Assembly (NCBI GenBank): GCA_963575745.1
Contig: CAUYUJ010003663.1
Location: forward strand, 20,001 to 77,071
From: Prorocentrum cordatum
Lineage: Eukaryota; Sar; Dinophyceae; Prorocentrales; Prorocentraceae
Direction: 5' to 3'
DNA length: 57,071 bases
Position 1 is the stretch's first letter. Each line of letters starts with the position of its first letter. Below the pieces are notes generated by a model, which saw nothing but the letters and a program-made list of their open reading frames with translations, was not told the origin of the DNA and searched no databases. A program made the translations under genes and the position numbers. Below, piece by piece: positions 1 through 8,762 of this stretch.

Positions 1-193
1 GTCAGCGCCGTCGGGACAGGCAGCATGGCCAGCACGCGTGTGCATCGTATCTGCCGTTGTCCACAGCCCCCTACCCGCCTCCCTCTCCCGCCGCCCGCTT
101 CCCTCCTCAACTTCCTCCCACACCCCACCCCATCGCTACTTACCTCTGCCCCCACCTCTCCACATCCTTTGCCGAAGCCCGCGCGGCCCGCAG
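1..193. other. No gene recognised; pyrimidine-rich lead-in
   Basis: C-rich sequence ending in a CCCGCAG that could be a splice acceptor for the next entry. No conserved motif seen. Confidence 0.3.
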
Positions 194-270
194 GCAGACG
201 TGCACTTCTCTGACTTCCTGACCTGGATCACCCAGAACGCCTTCAGCGAAAGCTTGCTGCTGTTCGCCCC
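194..270 (+). CDS. Candidate exon: C-terminal half of an EF-hand
   Basis: After a CCCGCAG at 187-193 the frame reads ADVHFSDFLTWITQNAFSES and then LLLFAPQ. VHFSDFLTWI has the spacing of the end of an EF-hand calcium-binding loop and its F helix (hydrophobic, x, F, x, acidic, F, hydrophobic). The acidic first half of the loop is not in this piece, so it would have to lie in an upstream exon outside the window. Where the exon ends is unclear because it runs straight into a CCT microsatellite. Codon choice is GC-ending. What is seen is the amino-acid pattern; the EF-hand call rests on that pattern alone and could be chance. It could be the first visible exon of a plus-strand EF-hand gene whose other pieces are at 7,170 and 25,613. 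Confidence 0.35.
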
Positions 271-273
271 CCA

Positions 274-312
274 GCCTCCTCCTCCTCCTCCTCCTCCTCC
301 TCCTCCTCCTTC
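274..312. repeat. (CCT)n microsatellite
   Basis: About 12 consecutive CCT units. Confidence 0.9.
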
Positions 313-555
313 TTGTCCTTCTCCTCTGGCTCCTCATACCTCTGTCTCTCAACATTCCCCTCGCTATTGCTAATTACTCGTACCGTGCATACGATTATTA
401 CGTTTCGATTTGGCATTGCGTCAGCGGAGCAGATTAAGAACGGCCCTCCAGAAACCGCAAGTCTTTTGATTTTTCGCATGCACCCACCCGCCTATCATGC
501 AATCCAGAATCGATAGACACGCGATTTGCTAGCAGCATGCAGCGGAACAGAGCGA
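313..555. other. No gene recognised
   Basis: Mixed-composition sequence without a usable frame or motif. Confidence 0.4.
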
Positions 556-557
556 AC

Positions 558-598
<41 letters not shown>

Positions 599-665
599 AA
601 AAACAAAAAGAGCGAGAGAGAGAGAGAGAGGACGAAAAAAAAACAAAAAAAGAGAAAGGGAGAGC
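556..665. repeat. (GA)n / A-rich purine tract
   Basis: GAGAGA runs interrupted by AAA and AAAACAAAAA blocks, purine on the plus strand. Confidence 0.85.
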
Positions 666-731
666 GTGCAAACGAAGCTCATATTCTACCCAAGCAGACC
701 CAAGAGTGAACCATATATGATCGCGGGCTCC

Positions 732-803
732 GGGTCCTCGGGCCCCCCCCCCCCAGATGGGATAGGTCCCAGGGTCCTCGGGCCCCCCCCCCCCCAGATG
801 GGA
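732..803 (+). repeat. Two direct copies of a C-run repeat
   Basis: GGGTCCTCGGGCCCC starts at 732 and again at 772, followed in both by a long C run and CAGATGGGAT. The period is 40 bp. An ACCATATATG motif beside it (708) recurs at 1,229. Confidence 0.8.
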
Positions 804-813
804 TGGGGGGGGT

Positions 814-965
814 GAGGAGGAGGAGGAGGAGGAGGAGGAGGAGGACGACGACGACGGCAATGACGACGACGACGACGACGATGGCGACGACGACACCGAC
901 AACGACGACGACGACGACAACGACGACGACGTCGACGGCACCACCAGCGGCGGCGGCGACGACGT
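814..965. repeat. GGA then GAC trinucleotide tract
   Basis: About ten GGA units pass directly into imperfect GAC units. This is the same GAC type that fills 29.5-39.2 kb. Confidence 0.85.
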
Positions 966-1009
966 CGAGCACTGGAGCTGTCAGCATGACGCCAATCCCA
1001 GCCACGCCG

Positions 1010-1220
1010 CACCCACACCGCATCCACAGGGGGGGAAGGGAGGGGGGGAGGAGGACCATGGCGTTACCCCGCACGCACCCACAGCAACACACCATACCCA
1101 CACCACATCCACAGGGGGGGGGGGTAGCCACCACGCCGACCCACAGGGGGGGGGGGGGGGGGGGCATCGCGCGGGGGAGGGGGCCCGATGGCATTAGCAT
1201 TGGGTGGGGGGGGGGGCCCA
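1010..1220. repeat. CCACAGGGGGG repeats with long G runs
   Basis: CCACA followed by 7 to 19 G residues occurs three times (about 1,025, 1,110 and 1,140), with further G runs at 1,176 and 1,207. Such runs could form G-quadruplexes and are also prone to sequencing error. Confidence 0.7.
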
Positions 1221-1255
1221 AACCCTCGACCATATATGTCGTGGCATTTGTTTCG

Positions 1256-1530
1256 AAGGAGGAGACGGAGGATGAGGAGGAAATAACTTTAATGAGAAGG
1301 AGGAGGAAGAGGGCGAGCAGAAGGAAGAAAGACGTGACGGAACACGATCGCAGTCAACGTCGGGAAAACCCCAGGGGGGACGAGGACAGGAAGGATGCGA
1401 AGAGGGAAGAGGAAGAGGAGTAGGAGGGGGAAGAAGATGCGAAGGAGGAGGCGGAGGTGAGAGTAAGAAGAGGAACAAAGAAAGGATGAGGGGGAAGAAC
1501 AAGAGGATGAGGATGAAGGAGGCGACGCCG
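1256..1530. repeat. Purine-rich low-complexity sequence
   Basis: AGGAGG, GAAGAG and GATGAGG words throughout. The open frames here only reflect this composition. Confidence 0.6.
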
Positions 1531-1574
1531 AAGACGACGACAGGAGTGAGCTGCAAGATTACGCGCGTTTCCTC

Positions 1575-2095
1575 GCTCTGGGATCCACTTGAAGGCCTCT
1601 TGGAGCTATCTCTCGCTCATCTTGGCACCATCTTGAGAGCCTTCGGAGTCCTTGTGGACATCTTCGAGGACATCAATCAAAGCAGGGGGGGTCCGCATTA
1701 GCCTTGCCCCGTCGGAGCCCGACAAGTCGCCTCTTGAAGCTCTCTCTGAGCGCTCTTGGAGCATTCTCGGGCACTCTTGGGGCCGTCTTGGAGCATTTGT
1801 GGGTCGCTGTTAGAGCGCTTATGAGCGGTATGGGAGCCATCTTGAGGCCCAAGAAAAACTTCGGAAATGAAAAGGCGAGAAAGCACACAGAACAAAAAGA
1901 CAAACTTTCCGGTTCGGCTGTCCAATAACTTTGGCCTCTCGGCGGAATCCTCGGGAGGCTCCGTGGCCACCTGGAGCCGCCGTGGAGGAAGTCTCGGGGT
2001 CCCGTGACGCGGCATGCTGGAGGGCATCCTGGACTGCCTTGGGCTGCCCTGCGCCACCTTGGAGGCCATCTTAGGGCCACCGGGGCCCTCCCCAG
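1575..2095 (+). repeat. CTTGG-type degenerate array, copy 1
   Basis: Short degenerate words around GGCCTCTTGG, GCCATCTTGG and GCCGTCTTGG repeat every 10-15 bp, interrupted by an A-rich linker (1,850-1,925) that ends AACTTTGGCCTCT. The same layout is found at 17.3-18.1 kb and 54.2-56.0 kb on the same strand. Confidence 0.7.
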
Positions 2096-2112
2096 AGATC
2101 CGATGTCGCGAT

Positions 2113-2262
2113 TTTTTCAATACGGGGTCCCCGGAAGTCTCGACCCATTCCCCAAGGACCGGCTTTTCATCCTGAGTCGTTTTTTGACGGTCCCGGAGCT
2201 CGGCGAGGGCCGCTAGAGGCCGAAAATCTAGAAAAACCTCCGTCTTGATCTTTTCAATACGT
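2113..2262 (+). repeat. Dispersed repeat D1, copy 1
   Basis: Shares GACGGTCCCGGAGC...CGGCGAGGGCC...GAGGCCGAAAA with 15,058-15,212 (same strand) and with 7,275-7,425 (opposite strand). No terminal repeats were found, so its ends are approximate. Confidence 0.65.
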
Positions 2263-2427
2263 CGGAGGTCTGGGTCTCGGAGCAGCCTTGGGCCCCCGTC
2301 GTGGGGCGGGCCGGCCTAGGGACCCCCCCGCAGCGCGGGCGGAGCCCTGCAGTCGGCGCCCGGCCATGGGACCCGCGCGCCCGCACCTCCGAGACGGCCG
2401 CCGGCGTCCCTGAGGCGGCCCTGAGGC

Positions 2428-2706
2428 TCCTCCTCCTCCTCCTCCTCCTCCACCTCCTCCTCCTCCTCCTCCTCCTTCTCCTTTTTCGCCTCATCGTCCT
2501 CCTCCTCCTCCTTTCTCCTCATCGTCGTCCTCCTCCTCTTTCTCCTCCTCCTCTTTCTCCTCATCTTTCTCCTCCTCCTCCCTCCTCCTCCCTCCCTCAT
2601 CCTCCTCTCCTCTCTCTCATCCTCTCCTCCTCCTCCTCCTCTCCTCCTCCTCCCTCCCTCCTCCTCCTCCTCCTCCTCCTCCTCCTCCTCCTCCTCCTCC
2701 TCCTCT
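2428..2706. repeat. (CCT)n tract
   Basis: Imperfect CCT array with CTTTCTCCTC interruptions and a clean block at 2,658-2,705. Confidence 0.9.
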
Positions 2707-2866
2707 GCGACGAGACGGGGCAAGACCTGGCAGGGCACGCCGAGGCAGCCTCCAGGTCGGCCCGAGAAGCTCCCCAAAGGCACTGCCAAACGGACTTGCC
2801 AAGGCCCCCAGCTATGCAAAGGCGCTGCGGAAGGGATTTGCCAGGGCCCACGGCCCCAAGACGTAT
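2707..2866. other. No gene recognised
   Basis: GC-rich. GGACTTGCCA and GGATTTGCCA occur 46 bp apart. No supported gene. Confidence 0.3.
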
Positions 2867-3038
2867 GTCGGGCCCCCAACAGGGGGATTTCCGATGAAAA
2901 AAACACCCAAAATGCTTGAAAAAGGTTAAGAAATATTCAAAAACTAGTCCCCAGACTATGTTTGGAGCATTTTGGGATTAGTTTGGGGGTATTTTTTGTT
3001 TTTCGTCGAAAATCCCCCTGTGGGGGGACAGGCCCGAC
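2867..3038. mobile_element. Foldback element FB1, copy A
   Basis: 172 bp with imperfect terminal inverted repeats of about 50 bp, starting GTCGGGCC and ending GGCCCGAC. Each arm carries an inner CAGGGGGATTTYCGAYGAAAAA. The centre is A/T-rich. No coding capacity. Relatives at 13,679 and 14,783 keep the same ends and the inner CAGGGGGA palindrome but differ in the middle. Confidence 0.75.
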
Positions 3039-3139
3039 TTAACCCAAGACGCCCCCAAGGCCCCAAGATATTCCCCAATCAGTGCTTGCACTGACGGGGT
3101 CCTAGCGGAAGTTGAAAGATTTGGCGAAAGTTTCCCGCC

Positions 3140-3275
3140 GATTTCGGTAGCAGGCTGGGTTCCCGGTTCCGGGTTCCCGGGCTCCCGGTTGTTGGTTCCG
3201 GGCCGATTTCGGTGGGTTCTGGGTTCCATGGCTCCCGGGTTCCCGGTCGATCTTCTCAGCGAAAACCATCCACTG
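3140..3275. repeat. GGTTCCCGG tandem words
   Basis: GGTTCCCGG, GGGTTCCCGG and GGCTCCCGG repeat at short irregular spacing. GCCGATTTCGGT occurs at both ends of the cluster. Confidence 0.6.
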
Positions 3276-3518
3276 ATTGGGTTTTTCCCCTGGTGTAATG
3301 TGTAATATTAAATTCCTGCAGGAACTTGCGGGAAATCTGCTAGCCTTGTTTCGCTCCCGCAGGGCTCCTCAGGCCTCCAGATGCCGCGAGAGAGTCCCAA
3401 CACAAAGCTCCGAGACAGGCCTCGGAGGGGCCGAAGACGCTCCGCAGGAGGACCCCAGGAAGGCCCCCAGGGAGGCCCACGAGGGCCGCAAGTGGTCCCC
3501 CAGCCCGTCTGATTTCAG

Positions 3519-3615
3519 CCACGCGCAGAGGGGCGTAGGGGGAAGGGGGGAAGGCTTCACTCCCTCCTTCTTAGAATGTGCGGGCCTTCTCCATAGATGT
3601 AGGGCCGGCGCCTTC
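3519..3615 (+). repeat. Dispersed GCCACGCGCAGAGGGG repeat with CTTCTTAGAA motif
   Basis: GCCACGCGCAGAGGGG...GGGGGAAGGCTTC here matches 40,249-40,290 in the same order. It belongs to the AGAAGG-rich clusters listed at 26.2, 27.3, 39.7 and 40.3 kb. Confidence 0.55.
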
Positions 3616-4075
3616 TAAGTGGCTGCTCTCGCATGCGGCCGCCCCCCACCCAGTACAGCGCTTCGTGGCCCCATAGGGAGCTTGACCGAAGACCACAGTG
3701 GCTGCTCTCGCTCGCGGTTCTCTCACACCCAGTACAGCGCTTCGTGGCCTCATAGGGAGCTCCACCGAAGGCCCCACTGGTTGCTCTCGCATCCACCCAG
3801 TACAGCGCTTCGTGGTTCCACTGGGAGCTCCTCCGAAGGCCCCAGAAGCTGCAATCGCATGCGATTCCCCCGCCCAGTGCAGCGCTTCGTGGCTCCATTG
3901 GGAGCTCCGCCGAAGGTCCCAGTGGCGTTGTTCGCATGCGTTTCCCCCGCCAAAGACAGCGCTTCGTGGCCCCATAGGGAGCTCCACCGACGGCCCCGGT
4001 GGCAAAGTTCGCCTGCGCCGCCCCCGTCCCGCACAGCGCTGCTTGGCCCATAGGGAGCTCCACGAGTTCCAGTTT
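3616..4075 (+). repeat. 77-bp satellite, six units
   Basis: CTTCGTGG starts at 3,661, 3,740, 3,808, 3,885, 3,962 and about 4,040, so most units are 77-79 bp (one is 68). Unit order is CACCCAGTACAGCGCTTCGTGG, CCATAGGGAGCTCC, CCGAAGGCCCC, then GCATGCG. This is the short subtype of the 89-bp satellite at 11.0 and 21.5 kb, differing by about 12 bp in the spacer. 77 is not a multiple of 3, so it is not a protein repeat. Confidence 0.85.
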
Positions 4076-4247
4076 TGCCAAGTTCTCGGGGAGGTCCCTA
4101 TGGGCCTCGTGACCGGCAGAGGACGGTTCTGGAGGAAAGAGCTGGTCCTGGGTGAGGGCCCTGGGGCCCAGGACCCGCTGCCTTGAGGCACCGCTCCCCC
4201 CACGCCAAACGACGAGAACCCCCAGGAGCGCCCCAAAGACGTCCGAA

Positions 4248-4252
4248 ACGAG

Positions 4253-4291
<39 letters not shown>

Positions 4292-4292
4292 C
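4248..4292. repeat. (GAC)n microsatellite
   Basis: About 13 uninterrupted GAC units. Confidence 0.9.
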
Positions 4293-4324
4293 GTTGTCGT
4301 TTTGCTTGCTTGGCCGCATAGCGC

Positions 4325-4411
4325 CCAGGTCCTCGGCACAGCGGATGGTCAGGGCGATCTCGCGGAAGTTCAAGAAGCCGTGCACGGAGATCGAGGCCAT
4401 CAAGTCGGTGC
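4325..4411 (-). CDS. Candidate exon: degenerate EF-hand
   Basis: On the minus strand a pyrimidine-rich stretch and AG precede GC-ACC-GAC..., reading TDLMASISVHGFLNFREIAL and then TIRCAEDLG, before a GC-type donor (CTGG|GCGCTATG). HGFLNFREI matches the second half of an EF-hand loop: Gly at loop position 6, Leu at 8 and Glu at 12, followed by an amphipathic F helix. Loop positions 1, 3 and 5 are Ser, Ser and His rather than acidic or Asn, so calcium binding is doubtful. It lies opposite in strand to the other EF-hand pieces and therefore belongs to another gene or to a relic. The splice sites fit dinoflagellate GC-AG usage but are only inferred. Confidence 0.4.
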
Positions 4412-4709
4412 CTCCCCCAGAGGGGGGCCGCGCAGGAGCAGGGGGGCAGGAGAGGGGTCCAGGAGAGGCCAGGCAGAGGTTCAAGGTTCGAAGGCTGATA
4501 GTTTTTGGTGTTGCCCCGTGTGGGCCTCTGGGGGGGCCTCTCGTCGCCACGGCTGGATCCACCTCGCAATCTGGAACTTGAGACGATCGGGCTTGGGACG
4601 GGACACTGTTGGTGAATCTTGGGTTTGCTCTGGACCTCCTCAGTCTCACCCCCCTCATCCAACCCCTCTTCCGCCTCCTCCTCCTCCTCCTCCTCCTCCT
4701 CCTCCTCCT

Positions 4710-4751
<42 letters not shown>

Positions 4752-5007
4752 TTATCATGCCCCGATGCTCCAAACCCCACCCATCCATCACCACCTGATC
4801 CTCCCGCTGCAATGCTCCCCTTGCCGCCTCTTCCCACTTTCGTCTGCTCCTCCAACTCCACGTTCTCTTCCCCCCCTCCCTCAGCGTCCTCATTCTTCTC
4901 CTCTTACTCCTCCTCCACCTCCTCATGCTCATCCTCCTGCATCGACTCTTCCTCCTGGCTTCAGCCTGCGTAAATATTCAATATGAGTACTACTCTCCGA
5001 TCTCGTT
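4412..5007. other. No gene recognised; CCT and CT tracts
   Basis: CCT tract at 4,674-4,710, CT tract at 4,712-4,750, then pyrimidine-rich sequence to 4,960. No usable frame. Confidence 0.5.
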
Positions 5008-5041
5008 CTCGCTCTCTCTCTCTCTCTTGTGTTTTGCTCCT

Positions 5042-5089
<48 letters not shown>

Positions 5090-5098
5090 CCTCTCTCT
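5008..5098. repeat. (CT)n tract
   Basis: Two CT dinucleotide blocks split by GTGTTTTGCTCCTTTT. Confidence 0.9.
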
Positions 5099-5695
5099 GG
5101 ATCCTGTCTGGGCGGGGCTCCTTTTATCCTGCAGACGTTTAGCGTGTCACATTTCAGGATATCGCTTCCAGTCGGAACGTCTTTCGTGCTTGCTGTATGG
5201 TGTTCGCGCTGCAGCGTTGGCTCCATGTTAAAGTCGACGCTTTGTCCCCGTCGTTCAGAATGGCGCTCTCGGCCCAGCGCGGGCCACAACTCTGGCTCCG
5301 AGTCCGCCCTCGTCGTTGTCGCCCCGCTCAGCTGCTCCCCTTGCTTTCCCCTGGCCCGCCTGTGCCTCGTGCCACTCGTGCTCCTGCCCCTTCTGCCGTC
5401 GGGGGGGGTCGGTCCTGGAGGCGTATGACGCGCACGTGCACCTCTGAGCCCCACTCCCCGCCTAGGCCGTTCGAGGTTTGGAGCGACCGAGGTGCATTAG
5501 GTCACTCCCAACACACTGCGCATGCCCGGGCAGCGTGGGGTTGTTAACGTTAAACTATTACTACGTGATGGCGGAAATCCTTCCTCATCCGCACGTTCGC
5601 TTGTGTTCTCCAGTCCCCGCGCGTTTCTCGCTTTTCTGCAACATGTCGGCAGACACCCTCGGGTGGTTTCCCATCGGCGGGCGTTTTTTATGCAG
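5099..5695. other. Unassigned, non-repetitive, GC-rich
   Basis: Ordinary-complexity sequence with open frames on both strands, none with a recognisable motif. It ends in GCGTTTTTTATGCAG, a good acceptor for the next entry. Confidence 0.4.
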
Positions 5696-5838
5696 GCGCT
5701 CGCTCACGTGGCCATCGAGGGGGCGCGGGCGCTGTGCTGTTCCGAAGCCTACATACGAGCCGCGCTCTACGAGCGACTCTTCGGTCAACCTCTCCCGTCG
5801 CTCGCGGACCTCGGCGCCCCCTCCGCAGGAACGCCGTG
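5696..5838 (+). CDS. Candidate internal exon, function unknown
   Basis: An acceptor-like GCGTTTTTTATGCAG ends at 5,695 and a consensus donor TG|GTGAGT begins at 5,839, framing a 143-bp open stretch that reads ALAHVAIEGARALCCSEAYI, RAALYERLFGQPLPSLADLG and APSAGTP. It looks like soluble helical protein followed by a proline-containing turn, has GC-ending codons and no low complexity, and leaves a 2-nt overhang for the next exon. I do not recognise the family. The strength of both splice sites on the same strand is the main reason to list it. The next exon was not found: the PTVCLGLAVDL stretch after a CCCCAG at about 5,911 is open but out of phase with this exon. Confidence 0.45.
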
Positions 5839-5844
5839 GTGAGT

Positions 5845-6104
5845 TCATGCCGGGCGGCGGAAGGACACTGCCCTCCTGCCGCTCGGGGCGCGGCCTGCCC
5901 CAGCCCACCGTCTGCCTGGGGCTGGCCGTGGATCTGAGCAACGGGGTCTCCCTCGTGCTGCGCTCGACGGTGGCGGCTCGTCTCGGGGTCGCGGCCGTCG
6001 GCAGCCCCTGCGGGGGCTGCTGCATCGGAGCCTTCGCGGCCCGCTGGCGGGGGCTGACGGCCCTCCCCCCTCGCGCGGGCCGCGATCGGAGCCCCTGACG
6101 TCGG
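5845..6104. other. Open GC-rich stretch, probably intron
   Basis: Follows the GTGAGT donor. A hydrophobic frame (PTVCLGLAVDLSNGVSLVLR) runs to about 6,098 but does not join in phase. Confidence 0.3.
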
Positions 6105-6311
6105 GGGAGGGGAAGGGGGGAGGACAAGCTATGTGCGCTCGCGTCATATCTGACGTCCTACCCCTCCCTCCCATCCCTTACCATGGCGCTGATTGTCTCT
6201 ATCCGCGGACGCGTGTCGTAGCGGACCTGTGGCTCCGCGCGCGCGTGCGTAGTGGGTGGTGGTGCGCGTGCGTGCGTGCGTGTGTGCGTGGTTGTGGTGT
6301 GGTTGTGGTTG

Positions 6312-6408
6312 TGGTGGTGGTGGGCGTGGTGGTGGTGGTGGTGGTGGTGGTGGTGGTGGTGGTGGTGGTGGTGGTGGTGGTGTGTGTGTGTGTGCGCGTG
6401 TGTGCGCG
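6312..6408. repeat. (GGT)n then (GT)n
   Basis: About 20 GGT units followed by GT and GTGCGC units, ending in a GCTGTGCAG that resembles a splice acceptor (6,412-6,420). Confidence 0.9.
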
Positions 6409-6420
6409 TGTGCTGTGCAG

Positions 6421-6625
6421 GCCTGGAGGTTGACACCAACACCAATATCGGCGGTGTGCTTCCACCGAGGGACGGCGATCCGGATCTCGGTGATGGTGGT
6501 AATATTTGGGTTTCCTAGGTGGCCAGAAGATTACCACCAGCACCGAAATCTTGGATCATCTCCCCCCTGTGGAGGCCCCCCCCCGTGTTGGTGTTGGTGC
6601 CCATTTCCGGGCCTCCAATGACGGG
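6421..6625. repeat. Inner inverted repeat of the nested foldback
   Basis: Left arm ACACCAACACCAATATC...GGTGATGGTGGTAATATT and right arm, read in reverse, GCACCAACACCAACAC...GGTGCTGGTGGTAATCTT. The arms are about 85 bp, the imperfect match is clear, and the spacer is only a few bases. Confidence 0.75.
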
Positions 6626-7169
6626 CACGGTCGCGGCGCACAGCGCGCCTTGGCCTACGGCCCAGGAGCGCGCGAGGGCCCTTTCGCGAGGTCCGCCCGC
6701 TGCCCCCCTCCGCGGCTAGGCCCTGCTGGCGGCCCGTAGGCCACGCGCGCGCCGCCAACAATCTCAGCCGCTGCCTCGGCATCGGGGGGGGCTCGCCATC
6801 CCCGATGGGCGTGTCTGGCGCGACCTCCGCCCGTTCACCCAGCCCCGGATAGCTGGCCAGGTCGACGTCCGACTGTGCGGGCAAAGAGAGGGAGGCGTAG
6901 GACGTCAGATATGACGCTCGCGCGCCCGGCTTGCCCCTGTCTCCCTTCTCCGCCTTCCTCCCGCCTTCCCGCCCTCCCCATTCCCCCGTTGGGGGGCCGC
7001 GGTCGTCGCCCCCGCGGGCGTGGCCGTCGTCCTGAACGTCGCCGCTGTCGTGCTCGTGGCCGCCCATGGCCGCACGTCGCCGCGGCTCTGGTGGCCTGGC
7101 CCGGCGCGGCGCGGCGCCGACCCCCCGCGCGGCCGCCCCGACCTCCGCGCGCCGCCCTTCCCCCCCCAG

Positions 7170-7239
7170 CCTCGCCCGCCGCCGCGCGGAGGTGTTCGAC
7201 AGCTTCGACGACAACGGCAACGGCATGCTGGATTCCCGA
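7170..7239 (+). CDS. Candidate exon: EF-hand calcium-binding loop
   Basis: A textbook acceptor (CGCCCTTCCCCCCCCAG, ending 7,169) is followed by LARRRAEVFDSFDDNGNGML and DSR. This is an E helix (LARRRAEVFDSF) followed by the first eleven positions of an EF-hand loop: Asp 1, Asn 3, Asn 5, Gly 6, Leu 8 and Asp 9. Loop position 12 would come from the next exon if a GC donor is used at CGA|GCCTCC. If the frame continues instead, position 12 is Ala and binding would be impaired. EF-hand loops normally need helix F next; none follows in frame here. Inferred to be part of the same gene as the EF-hand exon at 25,613, which would pair with it. Confidence 0.5.
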
Positions 7240-7274
7240 GCCTCCCCCTCGGGGCACGAAGGCAAAACGTCACG

Positions 7275-7425
7275 GCGGAAGGTTGTCGCTGGTTGCGGCC
7301 CCTGGGGCCTTTCATGCCAGGCCTCGGGGCCGTCCAGAAACCGATCCGTGATGGAAACAAACAGGTCCGGGGGAATGGGTCGAGACTTCGGGGCGAGGTT
7401 CTGAACAAGTCATGACGTCGGGGGT
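7275..7425 (-). repeat. Dispersed repeat D1, inverted copy
   Basis: Read on the minus strand it matches the copies at 2,113 and 15,058, for example CGAAGTCTCGACCCATTCCC and GGACGGCCCCGAGGCC. Confidence 0.6.
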
Positions 7426-7470
7426 CTGGATTTCGGGCGAGGGGGGGATCTGCAAGTTGCGCTCAACTCA

Positions 7471-7518
7471 GAGGAGGAGGAGGCGGAGGAGGAGGAGGGG
7501 GAGGAGGACGAGGCGCCG
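7471..7518. repeat. (GGA)n tract
   Basis: Imperfect GGA units. Confidence 0.85.
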
Positions 7519-7586
7519 ATGCCGCTACCGTTTCGATGATTTTCGCCCTAGGGGGGCTTGGGAGACCCTTGTCGCAACAGCTGGGT

Positions 7587-7652
7587 TCGCCTCGAAGTTC
7601 TGGTCACAACGCGCCCAGGAGAGGTCCGGGGAGCAGCGGTATCGGCACCATT
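7587..7652 (+). repeat. Dispersed repeat D3, copy 1
   Basis: TTCTGGTC...GCGC..CC...GGAGAGGTCCGGGGAG.. then GGCGGTATCGG or GCAGCGGTATCGG is shared with 46,080-46,145 on the same strand. Confidence 0.6.
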
Positions 7653-8211
7653 GGTTTTCACCATCAACATGCGCATGAATAGTTATTTGGTGCGTCCGCC
7701 GGGCTCCTAGATGGGAACTGGTTTGCGAGTCGGTGCGAACGGTTGCCCAAGAACGCGCGGCGGAATGGCGCCCGTCCAAGTCTGGGAAAGGCCACCCGGA
7801 AAGGCATACGTAGCTATGCACCCCCCCAGAATTTTCGCGAGCAGGGTGAACACAAGAATTCCCCCCCCCGAAGGGTGTGGTGGGGCGGGGGGGGGGACAC
7901 CGTAGGTTAGAGTCTTTCTAACTCAGGTGGTCTCCTCGGCCGTGCCTCTTGGAGGCGGGCGTCCGGGCCCCGGATGCTTCTCTAGCAGTTCCGCCGTGGC
8001 GAGAGTCTTCGGGGGGAGCGGGGGTCGTCTTTCTGCGACGAAGCCTTGGGCGTCGCGTGCTGGGGGGCGATGAATGGGGGGGGCAGCGGTAAGGGTTGTA
8101 TCTCCGCCCCCTGGAGCAAGGGTCGCGTGAGAGTTTTGTTGAGTTTCTTCGCTCTCTCTCTCTCTCTCTCTATCTGTATTTCTCTCTCTACTCATGTTCC
8201 TGCTTTCCCCC
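7653..8211. other. No gene recognised
   Basis: Mixed sequence with C and G runs at about 7,810, 7,860 and 7,880, and a CT tract at 8,150-8,190. Confidence 0.4.
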
Positions 8212-8762
8212 TCCCTCTCCAGAGCGCCCTGGGGTCTCTGAGCGGCCCACGGCCCTCCCTCGCAGCAGAGCGGAAGAGGGGAAAACAGGAAAAACATGAA
8301 AAACCTAACAAACAAAAAACCTGTGTTTTTCACATGGAAAAACAGGAAAACCAGCGAAACCTTTGACTGTCGCTCTTTTTCAAGTTCAGTTTTTCCTGTT
8401 TTTCCATGTGAAAACACATGTTTTTTTGTTATTCCTGTTTTTCCTGTTTGCCTCTCTCCTCCCCTCAGCGCTCTGGGGTCTCTGAGCGGCCCACGGCCCT
8501 CCCTCGCAGCAGAGCGGAAGAGGGGAAAACAGGAAAAACAGGAAACACATTAAAAACTTGTGTTCTCACATGGAAAACAGGAAAAACCAGCGAAACTTGT
8601 GACTGTCGCTCTTTTTCAAGTTTTTTCTTGTTTTTCCATGTGAAAACACAAGGTGTTTTCATTGTTTTTCCTGTTTTTCCTGTTTTCTTCCTCCCTCTCC
8701 AGAGCGCCCTGGGGTCTCTGAGCGGCCCGCGGCCTTCCCTCCCAGCAGAACGGAAGAGGGGC
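8212..8762 (+). repeat. Hairpin satellite, 236-245-bp units
   Basis: GCGCYCTGGGGTCTCTGAGC starts units at 8,223, 8,468 and 8,704 (the third is partial). Each full unit holds a large foldback. In unit 1 the stem TTTCACATGGAAAAACAGG pairs with CCTGTTTTTCCATGTGAAA, and A-rich and T-rich outer arms carrying AAACAGGAAAAAC extend it. The loop GCGAAAC...GACTGTCGCTCTTTTT is conserved between units. Confidence 0.85.

Larger units (their letters stand above)
6105..6952. mobile_element. Nested foldback element, about 0.85 kb
   Basis: Outer arms at 6,105-6,177 and 6,883-6,952 are inverted copies sharing a perfect CGTCATATCTGACGTCCTAC plus purine-rich ends. Inner arms at about 6,421-6,513 and 6,516-6,625 are also inverted copies. 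Both pairs share a centre near 6,525. A GGT/GT microsatellite sits in the left half and a GC-rich block in the right half. No transposase frame is visible, so it would be non-autonomous. Confidence 0.6.

Noticed and set aside
5911-6098. Exon joined to 5,696-5,838 (PTVCLGLAVDLSNGVSLVLR)
   Set aside because: The good acceptor CCCCAG leaves the wrong phase: joining gives an immediate stop. Kept only as a note.
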